Shown: piece after piece, positions 47,542 through 58,490 of the stretch
Layout: every line of letters starts with the position of its first letter
Numbering within the stretch: position 1 is the stretch's first letter
Assembly: GCA_050248715.1 (NCBI GenBank)
Contig: JBFWRV010000008.1
Span: forward strand, 62,001-126,000
Length of the DNA stretch: 64,000 nt
Reading direction: 5' to 3'
From: AWTP1-13 sp050248715
GTDB lineage: Bacteria; Pseudomonadota; Alphaproteobacteria; Rhizobiales; Hyphomicrobiaceae
Position numbers and translations under genes: made by a program
Notes under the pieces: generated by a model
The model's input: the letters and a program-made list of their open reading frames with translations, nothing else
Database searches by the model: none
Told to the model about the DNA's origin: nothing

Positions 47542-47871
47542 ATGGCCGGGAAGAACGGCTCGAAGGGCGATGAGGAGGGCAAGACGGGCCTCATCACCAA
47601 GACAAGGCCCAAGACCAAGAAGCCCAGCCTCTACAAAGTCCTGCTGCTGAACGACGACTACACGCCCATGGAATTCGTCGTGCATGTGCTGGAGCGGTTT
47701 TTCAACAAGGGCCGCGAGGATGCCACCCGCATCATGCTGCACGTGCACCAGAAGGGCGTCGGCATTTGCGGCGTATATACCTACGAGATCGCAGAGACCA
47801 AGGTGGCCCAAGTCATGGATTTTTCCCGGCAGCACCAGCATCCGCTGCAATGCACCATGGAAAAGGAGTGA
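47542..47871 (+). CDS. clpS: ATP-dependent Clp protease adaptor ClpS
   Basis: A 109-residue adaptor that hands N-degron substrates to ClpA. The family core KVLLLNDDYTPMEFVVHVLE includes the N-end-residue binding pocket and the ClpA contact. The C-terminus ends with the usual PLQCTMEKE. The ATG at 47542 is preferred over a TTG six bases upstream. It is 9 bp from the clpA start. Confidence 0.95.
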   Translation: MAGKNGSKGDEEGKTGLITKTRPKTKKPSLYKVLLLNDDYTPMEFVVHVLERFFNKGREDATRIMLHVHQKGVGICGVYTYEIAETKVAQVMDFSRQHQHPLQCTMEKE

Positions 47872-47880
47872 GGGAAGCCC

Positions 47881-50349
<2,469 letters not shown>

Positions 50350-50450
50350 GCGCTACTCACCCGATCGCCCCTCCTCTTCGCGCTTGCGAAAGCAACCGGC
50401 TGAGAGGAGGAGCCCGCGCCTTCGTTAACCATCGCCCGTTTTCTGTCCGA

Positions 50451-50473
50451 GCGGGATGCAGACTGCATCCCGC
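50451..50473. repeat. 23-bp palindrome downstream of clpA
   Basis: Two 11-base arms, GCGGGATGCAG and CTGCATCCCGC, around a single central A. It is perfectly symmetric. Confidence 0.8.
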
Positions 50474-50543
50474 GGGCGCCCCACGACGCGTCCACGGCTG
50501 CGCTTTGGGCAGAGATGGCGCTCGACGGCCCGGGAAGCAGTCA

Positions 50544-50600
50544 AGGGATGTAGAAATTTTCCCATTTTTCGATTTCTATGTATGAATGGGAAACATCCCT
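50544..50600. repeat. AT-rich hairpin between convergent genes
   Basis: Outer arms AGGGATGT (50544-50551) and ACATCCCT (50593-50600), and inner arms TTTCCCATT (50558-50566) and AATGGGAAA (50585-50593). A six-base bulge lies on the left arm, with an 18-base loop. It is much richer in A and T than the flanks. Confidence 0.75.
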
Positions 50601-50695
50601 AAGTCGGCGACCGACAATCACAAGCTCGCGGACCTTCACCGTCGATGAGGTGAACCGAGCTCGGCTCGCTCCGACCTCGCCGCCGAGCGCCCACG

Positions 50696-51712
50696 TCATT
50701 CCCCCATGCGCGCGCGCCACACGCGGTAGCGGGAATTCTCCGCCGGCACCGTCACGGCCGCGAAGCCTTTGGCCAGCGCCTGGTCGAGAGGAACGCGCCG
50801 CTGCACGACGATCTGCAGCACGCCGCCGGGCACGAGGTGGCGCGGGGCATCGGCGATGAGCTGATGCAGCAGCGCGTGATCCTCGGTCGCGCCCCGGTGC
50901 AGCGGCGGGTTGGAGAGGATCGCGTCGTAGCGGGCGGCACCCGCAGCGGCGAGGCTCGCGCCGAGAATGCGCCGCGCGCCCGCAACGTTCTCGCCCGCCG
51001 CCGCCAGTGCGACGGCGTCGAGGTCGAGAAGATCGAGCCTGATGCCGGGCGCGCCGGCGATTGCCGAGGCTGCGATCATCCCCGAGCCGCAGCCGTAGTC
51101 GAGCACCCGCGCCGCCTCGGCCAATGGGGGCAGGGCGCCCACCAGCAGTCCCGTTCCCTCGTCGATCCGGTCGGCCGCGAATACGCCGGGATAGGACACC
51201 CAATCGCGGATCGAGCCGCCGATCTCGATCGGCTTGGCGGAGCGCCACGCCGCAAGCGCCCCGCGCAGCCTTGATGCCTCGGCGGGCCGCCGCGCCGCCA
51301 GCACGCGGCCATGGCCGCGCGTTGCCAGGGTCTCGACCTCGCCGCACACGCGGGCGATGAGCGCGGCAACCGAGCGGATGCCCTCGTCGTTGCCGCCGTA
51401 GACGATGAGCCGCCCGCCCGGGGCCAGCACGCTCAGGCACGCGTGCGCCGCCATCTCCTGCTCGGCCTTGGCCCTCGGGAGACGCAGGAGCGCGGCGTCG
51501 AACGGACCGGCAGCCGGCCAGGGCTCCGCCTTCTCGCTGGCGCCGGCGCGTCGGTTCCAGATCCGGCACTTCAGCGCGCGATCCGCCAGGAGGGCGGGCA
51601 AACCGCCCTCCTGATAGGCGAGCAGGAGACTGCCTGCGAGATCGAGGCTCGGCAGCGTGCGGCCGATGAGATCGTCCGCCGCGCGCTCGGGATCGTCGGC
51701 CCAGCGGCTCAT
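50696..51712 (-). CDS. RsmC/RlmG-type 16S rRNA guanine-N2 methyltransferase
   Basis: A 338-residue SAM-dependent methyltransferase with a duplicated layout. The N-terminal domain is degenerate (PAAGPFDAALLRLPRAKAEQ). The C-terminal domain is active, with motif I VLDYGCGSGMIAA and the amino-methylating NPPLH (ILSNPPLHRGATED). This is the pattern of RsmC, which methylates G1207 of 16S rRNA. The ATG at 51712 overlaps the stop of the upstream NAD(P)-binding gene (ATGA). Confidence 0.85.
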   Translation of the reverse strand: MSRWADDPERAADDLIGRTLPSLDLAGSLLLAYQEGGLPALLADRALKCRIWNRRAGASEKAEPWPAAGPFDAALLRLPRAKAEQEMAAHACLSVLAPGGRLIVYGGNDEGIRSVAALIARVCGEVETLATRGHGRVLAARRPAEASRLRGALAAWRSAKPIEIGGSIRDWVSYPGVFAADRIDEGTGLLVGALPPLAEAARVLDYGCGSGMIAASAIAGAPGIRLDLLDLDAVALAAAGENVAGARRILGASLAAAGAARYDAILSNPPLHRGATEDHALLHQLIADAPRHLVPGGVLQIVVQRRVPLDQALAKGFAAVTVPAENSRYRVWRARMGE

Positions 51713-52359
51713 GTGATGAGCAGCGGCGTCTTGCCGACGAAACGACGCTCGAATGCCTCGCGCACGAGGAAGTCGGCCACATCGGCGCGACTGACCGATC
51801 CGGCGCGCCATTGCGCGGGATCCACCAGGGCGAGCGCTCGCCCCGTCGCCGGGCCGCTCGTCAACAAGCCGGGCCGGACGATCGTCCAGTCGAGGCCGCT
51901 CGCTTTGATCATCTGCTCCTGCACGTCCTTGTCGTCATAGATGCGCTTGAGCAGGAGGGGAAACATCAGGGCATCGTAGAGCAGGCCGCCGTGGCCGCGG
52001 CTGTCACCGGCGCCGAGGCCGGTTACCGCCAGCAGCCGGCGCACCTGCGCCTTCCGCATCGCATCGACGAGGATGCGGGTCGCCTTCGAGAACACGGTGG
52101 TGCCGGCGACAATGACCCACGGTTGCGCCCTTTCGCTGGCACCGAGCGACTGGATCACGGCATCCGCCCCCTCTATCGCCTTGCCGATCGCCTCGGGGTC
52201 GAGTGCATCGGCGGCAATTTTCTGGAGCTGCGGGTGCTCGATGGCGATGCCCCCTGCACCGCGGGCGACCGCGCGCACGCCATGACCGGCCAGGAGCGCG
52301 GACCGGACCGTCTCGAGGCCGATGCCGCGGCTGGCTCCGATGATCACGACCAAAGCCAT
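51709..52359 (-). CDS. NAD(P)-binding atypical short-chain reductase family protein
   Basis: A 216-residue Rossmann-fold protein of the atypical SDR / NmrA-like group. The dinucleotide motif is VIIGASRGIGLETVRSALLAG at the N-terminus. The segment DALDPEAIGKAIEGADAVIQ and the LDWTIVRPGLLTSG block are typical. Function unknown, perhaps redox sensing or quinone-related. It overlaps the methyltransferase start by four bases. Confidence 0.87.
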   Translation of the reverse strand: MALVVIIGASRGIGLETVRSALLAGHGVRAVARGAGGIAIEHPQLQKIAADALDPEAIGKAIEGADAVIQSLGASERAQPWVIVAGTTVFSKATRILVDAMRKAQVRRLLAVTGLGAGDSRGHGGLLYDALMFPLLLKRIYDDKDVQEQMIKASGLDWTIVRPGLLTSGPATGRALALVDPAQWRAGSVSRADVADFLVREAFERRFVGKTPLLIT

Positions 52360-52420
52360 CGCACCCTACACCTTCAGGCCGGCGACGCTGCTGTTCCAGT
52401 TCCAACAGGCAAGTCTCGCT

Positions 52421-52514
52421 GTCATCCTCGGGCTTGTCCCGAGGATCCAGCCATCCCGGAACGCCGGAGCTCCCAGGTCGGATAGATGGCCGGGACAAGC
52501 CCGACCACGACAAC
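52421..52514. repeat. Composite extragenic palindrome
   Basis: An inner hairpin ATCCTCGGG-CTTGT-CCCGAGGAT (52424-52446) is followed by a second, weaker element ending in GGCCGGGACAAGCCCG (52488-52503). Elements with this sequence are common between genes in Hyphomicrobiales. They form the 233-bp gap before the NAD(P)-binding gene. Confidence 0.75.
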
Positions 52515-52591
52515 CCAGCTACCAAGCGAAACCGCCACGACACTTCGTCTCGGTGTGCGGCAAGCGAGGGACGAATCTCGCGATCGGGACA

Positions 52592-53014
52592 CTAGGCCGC
52601 CAGCGCCTTCTTGATCCTCTCGGCATTGGCCGCGAGCACGTCGGGCTTTTCCATCTTGTTCGCCGGAGGCCCGAGCGACACGCCGTCCAAGCGCGGCAGT
52701 ATGTGAAAGTGAAGATGGAAGACGATCTGCCCGCCGGCCGGCTCATTGAACTGCTGCAGCGTGATGCCGGCGGAGCCGAACGCCTTCATGGCGGCGTTGG
52801 CAACCTTCTGCACCGTGCGCATGCACGCGGCAAGCTGGTTCGGGCTGGCATCGAGGACGTTGCGCGCGGGGGTTTTCGGAATGACCAGCGTATGTCCCTC
52901 GCAGCGGGGCATGATGTCCATGAAGGCGAGCGTGTCGGCGTCCTCGTAGACTTTGTGCGCCGGCAGATCTCCGCGCAGGATCTTGGCGAAGATGTTGTTG
53001 CTGTCGTAGCCCAT
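52592..53014 (-). CDS. HIT-family nucleotide-binding protein
   Basis: A 140-residue histidine-triad protein of the HinT type. The N-terminus is NIFAKILRGDLPAHKVYEDA, and the triad is HLHFHILPR near residue 98. It probably hydrolyses purine nucleoside phosphoramidates or related AMP derivatives. Normal length. Confidence 0.94.
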   Translation of the reverse strand: MGYDSNNIFAKILRGDLPAHKVYEDADTLAFMDIMPRCEGHTLVIPKTPARNVLDASPNQLAACMRTVQKVANAAMKAFGSAGITLQQFNEPAGGQIVFHLHFHILPRLDGVSLGPPANKMEKPDVLAANAERIKKALAA

Positions 53015-53150
53015 GCCGCGTCTCCAACCGAGCCTCTTCCCTTGTGTTAATTGGGCCGTAACCTCATCGTCAAGTCGATGTCCGCGTTAGGTCGGCGTCA
53101 ATGGGGGCGTGCGAGGATTGGGATCAATGAGGTAGAGGGAGTGTTCAGTC

Positions 53151-53366
53151 GTGTCGGCGTTGCATCCGCAGGCCGTCATTGCGTCGGGGCAGTCGGCCTC
53201 CTGGAAGACACCCGGTGTGCGCCGGCCCGAGCGCGTGGACACCCTGATCGCCTTCACGATTCTGGGCGTGCTGCTGGCGGGCTGGATGCTGAACTTCGCG
53301 AGCGTGAAGGAGTTGACGCTCGGTGTCGGCGGCTACCTCGTGCACGCGTCCGCGCGTCAGGCCTGA
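53151..53366 (+). CDS. Small hypothetical membrane protein, 71 residues
   Basis: A short frame with one predicted transmembrane helix (TLIAFTILGVLLAGWMLNFA) flanked by a basic N-terminus. I do not recognise it. It uses a GTG start with a poorly spaced GAGGGAG site. The end overlaps the convergent FemAB-like gene by 10 bp. It may not be real. Confidence 0.4.
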   Translation: MSALHPQAVIASGQSASWKTPGVRRPERVDTLIAFTILGVLLAGWMLNFASVKELTLGVGGYLVHASARQA

Positions 53367-54541
53367 TCGGGCTCAGCCCTCTTGCGAAAGGGCGCGTATT
53401 CACTCAGCTCCTGGCCTGCAGCCTCCACATAGGCGCGCTCACGCCTGAGGTAGTCCGCGATCGCCCGGCGCAACGAGGGATCGGCGATGAAGTGCGCCGA
53501 GTAGGTCTTCGTCGGAAGATATCCCCGCGCCAGCTTGTGCTCGCCCTGGGCTCCGGCCTCCACCCGTTCGATCTTGTGGGCAATGGCAAACTCGATGGCC
53601 TGGTAGTAGCAAAGCTCGAAGTGCAGGCAGGGATGATGCTCGATGGCGCCCCAGTAGCGGCCGAACAGGCAGTCGCCGCCGATCATGTGCAGGGCGCCGG
53701 CGATGGGTCGGCCTGCGTGCCTGGCGAGCATGAGCAGGCAGTCCTCGCCCGTCGCCGCACCGATCAGCGAGAAGGCCTTGCGGTTGAGATAGGGACGCCC
53801 CCACTTGCGCGAGCCCGTATCCATGTAGAAGCCGAAGAAGGCGTCCCAGTGCGCCTCGGTGATGTCGCGGCCCCGCACCCACTCGATGGCGAGCCCGGAC
53901 GCCACCGCTTCCGCGCGCTCCCTGCGCACGGCCTTGCGCTTGCGTGAGGCGAGCGAGGCGAGGAAGTCGTCGAAGCCCGCATAGCCGGCGTTGCGCCAGT
54001 GGAATTGCTGGTCGTTGCGCTGCAGGAATCCGTGGGCGCCGAGCCGCTCCCACTCGCCCTCGCTGGCGAAGGTGATGTGCAGCCCCGACAGGTTGTTGCG
54101 CTTGACCACCTCGACCGCCGCCGCGGCCAGCACGGCCTCCCTGGCCTCCGCGTCGGAGCCCGGCCGCACCAGCAGCCGCCGCCCCGGCACGGGCGTGAAC
54201 GGCACGGCGATCTGCAGCTTGGGATAGTAGTCGCCGCCGGCCCGCGCATAGGCGTCGGCCCAGGAATGATCGAACACGTACTCGCCTTGACTATGGGACT
54301 TGAGATAGCACGGCGCGCACGCCGTGATCGTCTGATCGGCCTCCCTCAGCACGAGGTGCCGCGGCGTCCAGCCTGTGCGGCCGCCGACCGCCCCGGCCTC
54401 CTCCAGCGCCTTGAGAAAGCCGTGGGCGATGAACGGATTGCGCAGCGCGGGGTCGGGATTGGCGCACGCATCCCAGGCCTCGGCCGGGATGTCGGCGATC
54501 CGAGGCACCACCTCGACGCATCGCTGCTGCTTGCTGGCCAT
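53357..54541 (-). CDS. FemAB/GNAT-type acyltransferase (DUF482-like)
   Basis: A 394-residue protein with two GNAT-like halves. The N-terminal block is RNPFIAHGFLKALEEAGAVG, then TPRHLVLREADQTITACAPCY. The C-terminal block has GHxxxGALHMIG-type segment RPIAGALHMIGGDCLFGRYWG and HFELCYYQAIEFAI. The family was called 'peptidogalycan biosynthesis' or DUF482; its acceptor is not established. The ATG at 54541 suits the usual family start. Divergent from the M48 protease gene. Confidence 0.85.
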   Translation of the reverse strand: MASKQQRCVEVVPRIADIPAEAWDACANPDPALRNPFIAHGFLKALEEAGAVGGRTGWTPRHLVLREADQTITACAPCYLKSHSQGEYVFDHSWADAYARAGGDYYPKLQIAVPFTPVPGRRLLVRPGSDAEAREAVLAAAAVEVVKRNNLSGLHITFASEGEWERLGAHGFLQRNDQQFHWRNAGYAGFDDFLASLASRKRKAVRRERAEAVASGLAIEWVRGRDITEAHWDAFFGFYMDTGSRKWGRPYLNRKAFSLIGAATGEDCLLMLARHAGRPIAGALHMIGGDCLFGRYWGAIEHHPCLHFELCYYQAIEFAIAHKIERVEAGAQGEHKLARGYLPTKTYSAHFIADPSLRRAIADYLRRERAYVEAAGQELSEYAPFRKRAEPDQA

Positions 54542-54657
54542 TGCCGGTGATATCGGTTCCCATCGCCTCGACAGTCGGCACCCCCAAAGGCTAAAGCTCG
54601 TGGAGCCCGCCGGCAACCGCACCTGCTGCCGCGGCCCACACTGTGGAGGAGAACGGC

Positions 54658-55512
54658 ATGCGGCGCTGGATCGTCGCCTCTCTTGCGGCCCTGGCGGTCG
54701 TTGCCAGTGTGCCCGCGTCCGCACAGCAGCCGGCCGCCGACGACGACGGCCAGGGCGTCAAGGTGCGCAGGGCCTCCCTGATCCGCAAGCTGGTGTCGGC
54801 CGAGAAGATCGAGAAGGCGGCGCTGGAGCAGTACGACCAGCTGCGCAGCCAGGCGGTGAGCCGCAATGCGCTTCTGCCGGCCGATGATGCGCAGGCCAGG
54901 CGCGTGCAGCGTATCGCCGACGACCTGCTGCCGTTCACCCGCAAATGGCACGAGGACGCCAAGAGCTGGAAATGGGACGTGATCGTGGTCAAGAGCCCGA
55001 CCATCAATGCGCTGTGCATGCCGGGCGGCAAGATCGCCGTGTTCACGGGCCTTCTGGACGGACTCAAGCTGACGGACGATGAGGTGGCCGTGGTGCTCGG
55101 ACACGAGATGGCGCACGCGCTGCGCGAGCATGCGCGGGCCCGCGCTGCCAAGATCACGCTCACCAATGTCGGGGCGCTGGCGGTCGGCCTGGTGATCGGC
55201 GGCAATGTCGGCGAGATCGCGCGGCAGAGCGGCGGCCTGCTCGCGCTCAAGTTCAACCGGGACGACGAGCGCGATGCCGACCTGATCGGCCTGGAGCTCG
55301 CCGCCCGCGCCGGCTACGACCCGCAAGCGGGCCTGACGCTGTGGGAGAAGATGAGCCAGGCCGCCAAGCGCACGCCCCCGACCTGGCTGTCGACGCACCC
55401 CTCGGGCGAGGACCGCATGCGCCGGACCAAGGCGGCGCTGCCGCAGGTCATGCCGCTCCACCAGAAGGCCAAGGCCAACCGCCCACCCGCACCCGTCACC
55501 GCGCCGAACTGA
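54658..55512 (+). CDS. Periplasmic M48-family metalloprotease
   Basis: A 284-residue exported zinc protease. A signal peptide (RRWIVASLAALAVVASVPASA) is followed by an M48 catalytic domain with HEMAH at about residues 149-153 and the third ligand in DDERDADLIG. It is like BepA/LoiP-type proteases that maintain outer-membrane proteins. The ATG at 54658 follows GGAGGAGAA, and the GTG at 54643 is unlikely. The protein is short, without the TPR domain of BepA. Confidence 0.92.
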   Translation: MRRWIVASLAALAVVASVPASAQQPAADDDGQGVKVRRASLIRKLVSAEKIEKAALEQYDQLRSQAVSRNALLPADDAQARRVQRIADDLLPFTRKWHEDAKSWKWDVIVVKSPTINALCMPGGKIAVFTGLLDGLKLTDDEVAVVLGHEMAHALREHARARAAKITLTNVGALAVGLVIGGNVGEIARQSGGLLALKFNRDDERDADLIGLELAARAGYDPQAGLTLWEKMSQAAKRTPPTWLSTHPSGEDRMRRTKAALPQVMPLHQKAKANRPPAPVTAPN

Positions 55513-55544
55513 CGCACGCCGTCAGGAGTGGCAGCTGACCTTCC

Positions 55545-55624
55545 GTAGGGTGCAAAAGCGGAGCGCATTGCACCGGTGCGACCGGCGTTTCGGCGCAATG
55601 CGGCTTCGCCCTTTTGCGCCCTAC
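55545..55624. repeat. Long imperfect inverted repeat (about 80 bp)
   Basis: Left arm starts GTAGGGTGCAAAAGCGG (55545-55561) and the right arm ends CCCTTTTGCGCCCTAC (to 55624). Inner parts (AGCGCATTGCACCG against CGGCGCAATGCGGCT) also pair. It fills the convergent gap between the M48 protease and beta-barrel genes. This is a known kind of extragenic palindrome in Hyphomicrobiales. Confidence 0.8.
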
Positions 55625-55631
55625 GAGCGGC

Positions 55632-56417
55632 TCAGTACTTGCCGAGCAGCCCCTCGCTGCAGCAGGCATTCGGACCGAACAGGACGCTCAGCCGCGCCAC
55701 GAACGTATGCGTGGAAACGTCGTCGATGTCGGCGTTGAAGGCCAACCCGGGCGCGGCGCCGGCCGTCACGCCGGTGAAGCGCTCGCCGGGCAGGTTGACG
55801 AAGTTGTACTCCAGCCCGAAGATGATGCTGCTCACCATCCGCATCTCCAGTCCCGCACCGACCACGTAGCCGTGCAGGCGCTGCTCGACGTGGGCTGTGG
55901 TGGGTCCGACATTGGCTGCAGCGCGGAGCTCGACGTTCGAGCTGGCATAGCCGGCCTTGCCGTAGAGCAGGAAGTTGCCGTGCACGAGCCCGAGGCGTCC
56001 GGTCACGGTAAGAAGGTCGTGCGTCGACACGGTGAACGCGTCGAGCGGCGTCGCCGCGAACGGGCCGGTCAGCGTGTAGGCGACCCTGTTGCCGGCCCAG
56101 GAGACCTCGGCGCCGATCAGGAAGTGATGGATCTGGTAGTTAGCCCCCAGGTGGCCGCCGAAGATGCTGCCGACCGCCGAGTCGGAGAAGCCTTGTCCGG
56201 CAACGGTGTTGAAGCTCTCGTCGAACGGAAACGTCCAGGACGGGTCGCTCCAGCCTGCACCGGCGTGGGCCCCGATGTAGAACCCTGTCCACACGGACGG
56301 GGCCGCGCAGCAATACACGGCGGCCGGCGGAGGCGCCGACGGCGGTGGGGCATCGGCGCGGGCCGCGACTGTGCCGGCCAGCAATGCAAAAGCGACGGCA
56401 AGCGTGCGGCTGCTCAT
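55632..56417 (-). CDS. Outer-membrane beta-barrel protein (Omp25/31-like)
   Basis: A 261-residue outer-membrane protein. A signal peptide (RTLAVAFALLAGTVAARA) and a proline-rich linker lead to the barrel start WTGFYIGAHAGAGW, the usual signature of Omp25/Omp31-type proteins. Beta strands alternate (LGANYQIHHFLIGAEVSWAG, GRLGLVHGNFLLYGKAGYA). Two adjacent cysteines lie in the linker (YCCAAP) and another pair near the C-terminus (ACCSEG), which is unusual for this group. Confidence 0.9.
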   Translation of the reverse strand: MSSRTLAVAFALLAGTVAARADAPPPSAPPPAAVYCCAAPSVWTGFYIGAHAGAGWSDPSWTFPFDESFNTVAGQGFSDSAVGSIFGGHLGANYQIHHFLIGAEVSWAGNRVAYTLTGPFAATPLDAFTVSTHDLLTVTGRLGLVHGNFLLYGKAGYASSNVELRAAANVGPTTAHVEQRLHGYVVGAGLEMRMVSSIIFGLEYNFVNLPGERFTGVTAGAAPGLAFNADIDDVSTHTFVARLSVLFGPNACCSEGLLGKY

Positions 56418-56590
56418 GGGCGCCCCCGAGGTCGATAGCGACCCGATTTACAATGCAGCTCTGATTCGCACCCGCGGTTGCAACGGTTCGCGCTCGCAAT
56501 TGGCGGCGAGGCGTGGCGCTTGGGTTACGGGGGCGAGGCCAAGCGCAGAAGCTTGGCGGGGGTGATACGGGGGCCGCAGTTGCAGAGGCG

Positions 56591-56668
56591 TCAGGCGATC
56601 GTGGCCGTCACGACGATGGCAACGAGGAAGACGGCGGTGAGGGCGGCGGCAGTCAGCGAAAACAGCAT
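56591..56668 (-). CDS. Candidate 25-residue hydrophobic peptide
   Basis: A very short frame that encodes a single predicted transmembrane helix: M-L-F-S-L, then alternating Ala, Leu, Val and Ile, ending TATIA. The ATG at 56668 follows a GGGAGA site at good spacing. The peptide has no charged residue. It lies between the TPR and beta-barrel genes on the same strand. Short hydrophobic peptides are often real membrane regulators but also arise by chance. Confidence 0.45.
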   Translation of the reverse strand: MLFSLTAAALTAVFLVAIVVTATIA

Positions 56669-56831
56669 GATCGTTCTCCCGTGATCGTTGCGGGAGAGTC
56701 GCACGTCCGCGGACGCGTGGATGTTACCGGAGATACAACCCGTCGCCGGCGCCTGATCCGCGCGAGCGACGTTGCACGCGTCCTCGGTGCATGCCGGCGT
56801 GTGTCGGGCCGGCGCCGAGCAACGTCTTCGG

Positions 56832-58490
56832 CTACTCGGCCGCCATCGCCACCTGGCGGCAGAAGCAGGATGCCTTGATCGGGACCTCCGCCCGCGCCGA
56901 CGCCAGATCGAGCCTTTGCCTGATCAAGGCCGCTTCGACCTTCTCGCCGCGGCGGGTCAGGCACTCATGGAGCCCGTGCAGCGACCACAGGTTGTCAGGG
57001 TGCTGGCAGGCCCGGCTCAGCTTGCCATCGAGCCCGAGATCGGAGCGGTAGACTGCCTCGGCCTCCGCGACGCGGCCCTGCTCCAGCAGCAGCGCCCCCA
57101 GGGCATGGCGGGTAGGCTGCATCCAGCCCCAGGGCTCGTCATAGGGTAACGCGTCGTCGAGCTCCACCGCCTTGCGCAGATGCGCGAAAGCCGCGTCATG
57201 GTTGCCTTTGCGGTACTCCAATTCCCCGTTGAGCATCGCTTCGGCCACGCCCAGCAAGTCGACGACGGTGTTGTTGTGCACCCGCCGGCTGTCCGGCACG
57301 CGCGCCTTGGCCGCCAGGAAGCGCGCCTTCTCGGCCTCGGCCTCGCCGACATTGCCGAGCGCGGAATGCGCCACGGTCTTGGCGTAGTGCATCATGGCGA
57401 CGTTGGAGCAGTAGAGCGCCTGATCCGCGGGCAGCTCCTGCTCGATGATTTCGCGCCATTTGCCGAAGCGCACGAGAACATGCTGCTTCATCGTGAGATA
57501 GGCTTCGAGGAAATCCGCCATCGGCGGCGATGCAATGCGCAGCACCGCCTCGGGAACCGTGGCGATCAGCTCTTCGGCCGCCGCGATCGCGGGGCCGTAC
57601 TGGCCGAGGAACATCGCGCCGTAGATCGCGAAATGGAAATTGTGGATGACGTAGACGAGGTAGACGCCCGGATCGTCCGAATAGGAGAGGAACCTGCGGT
57701 CGGTCGCCAGCGCCCTCTGATTGTAGACAAGGACGTCGTGGTAATGCCCGCACAGCACGTCGATATGCGTGGGCATGTGGATGAGGTGGCCCGAGTCCGG
57801 CACGATCCGGCGCAGCCGGTCGCCCGCGCGCAGCGCCCGCTGCGGAAACGGCGACATCTCCATCAGGTGGACATAGAGGTGCAGCAGGCCCGGGTGGTCC
57901 CATGCAGCCGGGATCGTGGCGAACGCCTGTTCCAGGACGGCTCTGCATTCCTCGGTGCCCGCCCCCTCGGCGGAGGCGCCGGAGCGCAGGTCCCACATCT
58001 TCCACGGCGTCTCGTTCATGATCGACTCGGCAAACACCGCGCGCACCTCGAGGTCGTCGGGATAGGCCTCGAAGACCTTGCGCATCTCCTTCGTGTAGGC
58101 CTTGTCCCAGGGCGCCATGTCCTCGATCGCCTCGCGCTGGGGATAGCGCGCAGGCAGGCATTGGATCATCGCCTGCTCGACCCGGCTCGCTTTTCCGGCG
58201 TGCGCGAGCGCGCCCTGCATGGCGTCGTAGGAGGCCGTCAGCGCCATCTGCCGGCCGTGCGGGTCGTAGCGATGCCAGGGCAGGTTGTAATTCGGCCCGG
58301 AGGCATAGCTCACCCCCCAGTGCGCCATGGCGCATTCGGGGTCGTGCTTCAACGCCTTCTGAAAGCACTTGATCGCCTCGCCATGATTGAACCCGAACAG
58401 CCAGTTGAGCCCCCGGTCGAACCACTGCTGCGCCTCGACCGACGAGGTGGTCACTTTCCGGCTGTAGGGCCCCAGATCGAAATAGGCCAT
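56832..58490 (-). CDS. Large tetratricopeptide-repeat protein
   Basis: A 552-residue cytoplasmic protein built of helical repeats. It has TPR-like helices at the N-terminus (AQQWFDRGLNWLFGFNHGEA) and C-terminus (HLRKAVELDDALPYDEPWGW, ALGALLLEQGRVAEAEAVY). Between them is a histidine-rich block (LLHLYVHLMEMSP, then SGHLIHMPTHIDVLCGHY). The block is strongly conserved in this widespread but uncharacterised family and suggests a metal or substrate site. No signal peptide. Confidence 0.85.
   Translation of the reverse strand: MAYFDLGPYSRKVTTSSVEAQQWFDRGLNWLFGFNHGEAIKCFQKALKHDPECAMAHWGVSYASGPNYNLPWHRYDPHGRQMALTASYDAMQGALAHAGKASRVEQAMIQCLPARYPQREAIEDMAPWDKAYTKEMRKVFEAYPDDLEVRAVFAESIMNETPWKMWDLRSGASAEGAGTEECRAVLEQAFATIPAAWDHPGLLHLYVHLMEMSPFPQRALRAGDRLRRIVPDSGHLIHMPTHIDVLCGHYHDVLVYNQRALATDRRFLSYSDDPGVYLVYVIHNFHFAIYGAMFLGQYGPAIAAAEELIATVPEAVLRIASPPMADFLEAYLTMKQHVLVRFGKWREIIEQELPADQALYCSNVAMMHYAKTVAHSALGNVGEAEAEKARFLAAKARVPDSRRVHNNTVVDLLGVAEAMLNGELEYRKGNHDAAFAHLRKAVELDDALPYDEPWGWMQPTRHALGALLLEQGRVAEAEAVYRSDLGLDGKLSRACQHPDNLWSLHGLHECLTRRGEKVEAALIRQRLDLASARAEVPIKASCFCRQVAMAAE

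Larger units (their letters stand above)
50350..50695. other. Intergenic region with two strong palindromes
   Basis: 346 bp between the convergent clpA and methyltransferase genes. No convincing gene. It holds a 23-bp palindrome (50451-50473) and a larger AT-rich hairpin (50544-50600), listed separately. Confidence 0.7.

Noticed and set aside
50541..51782. 413-residue minus-strand frame overlapping the RsmC-like gene
   Set aside because: Different frame from the methyltransferase; its C-terminal part simply reads through the AT-rich hairpin.
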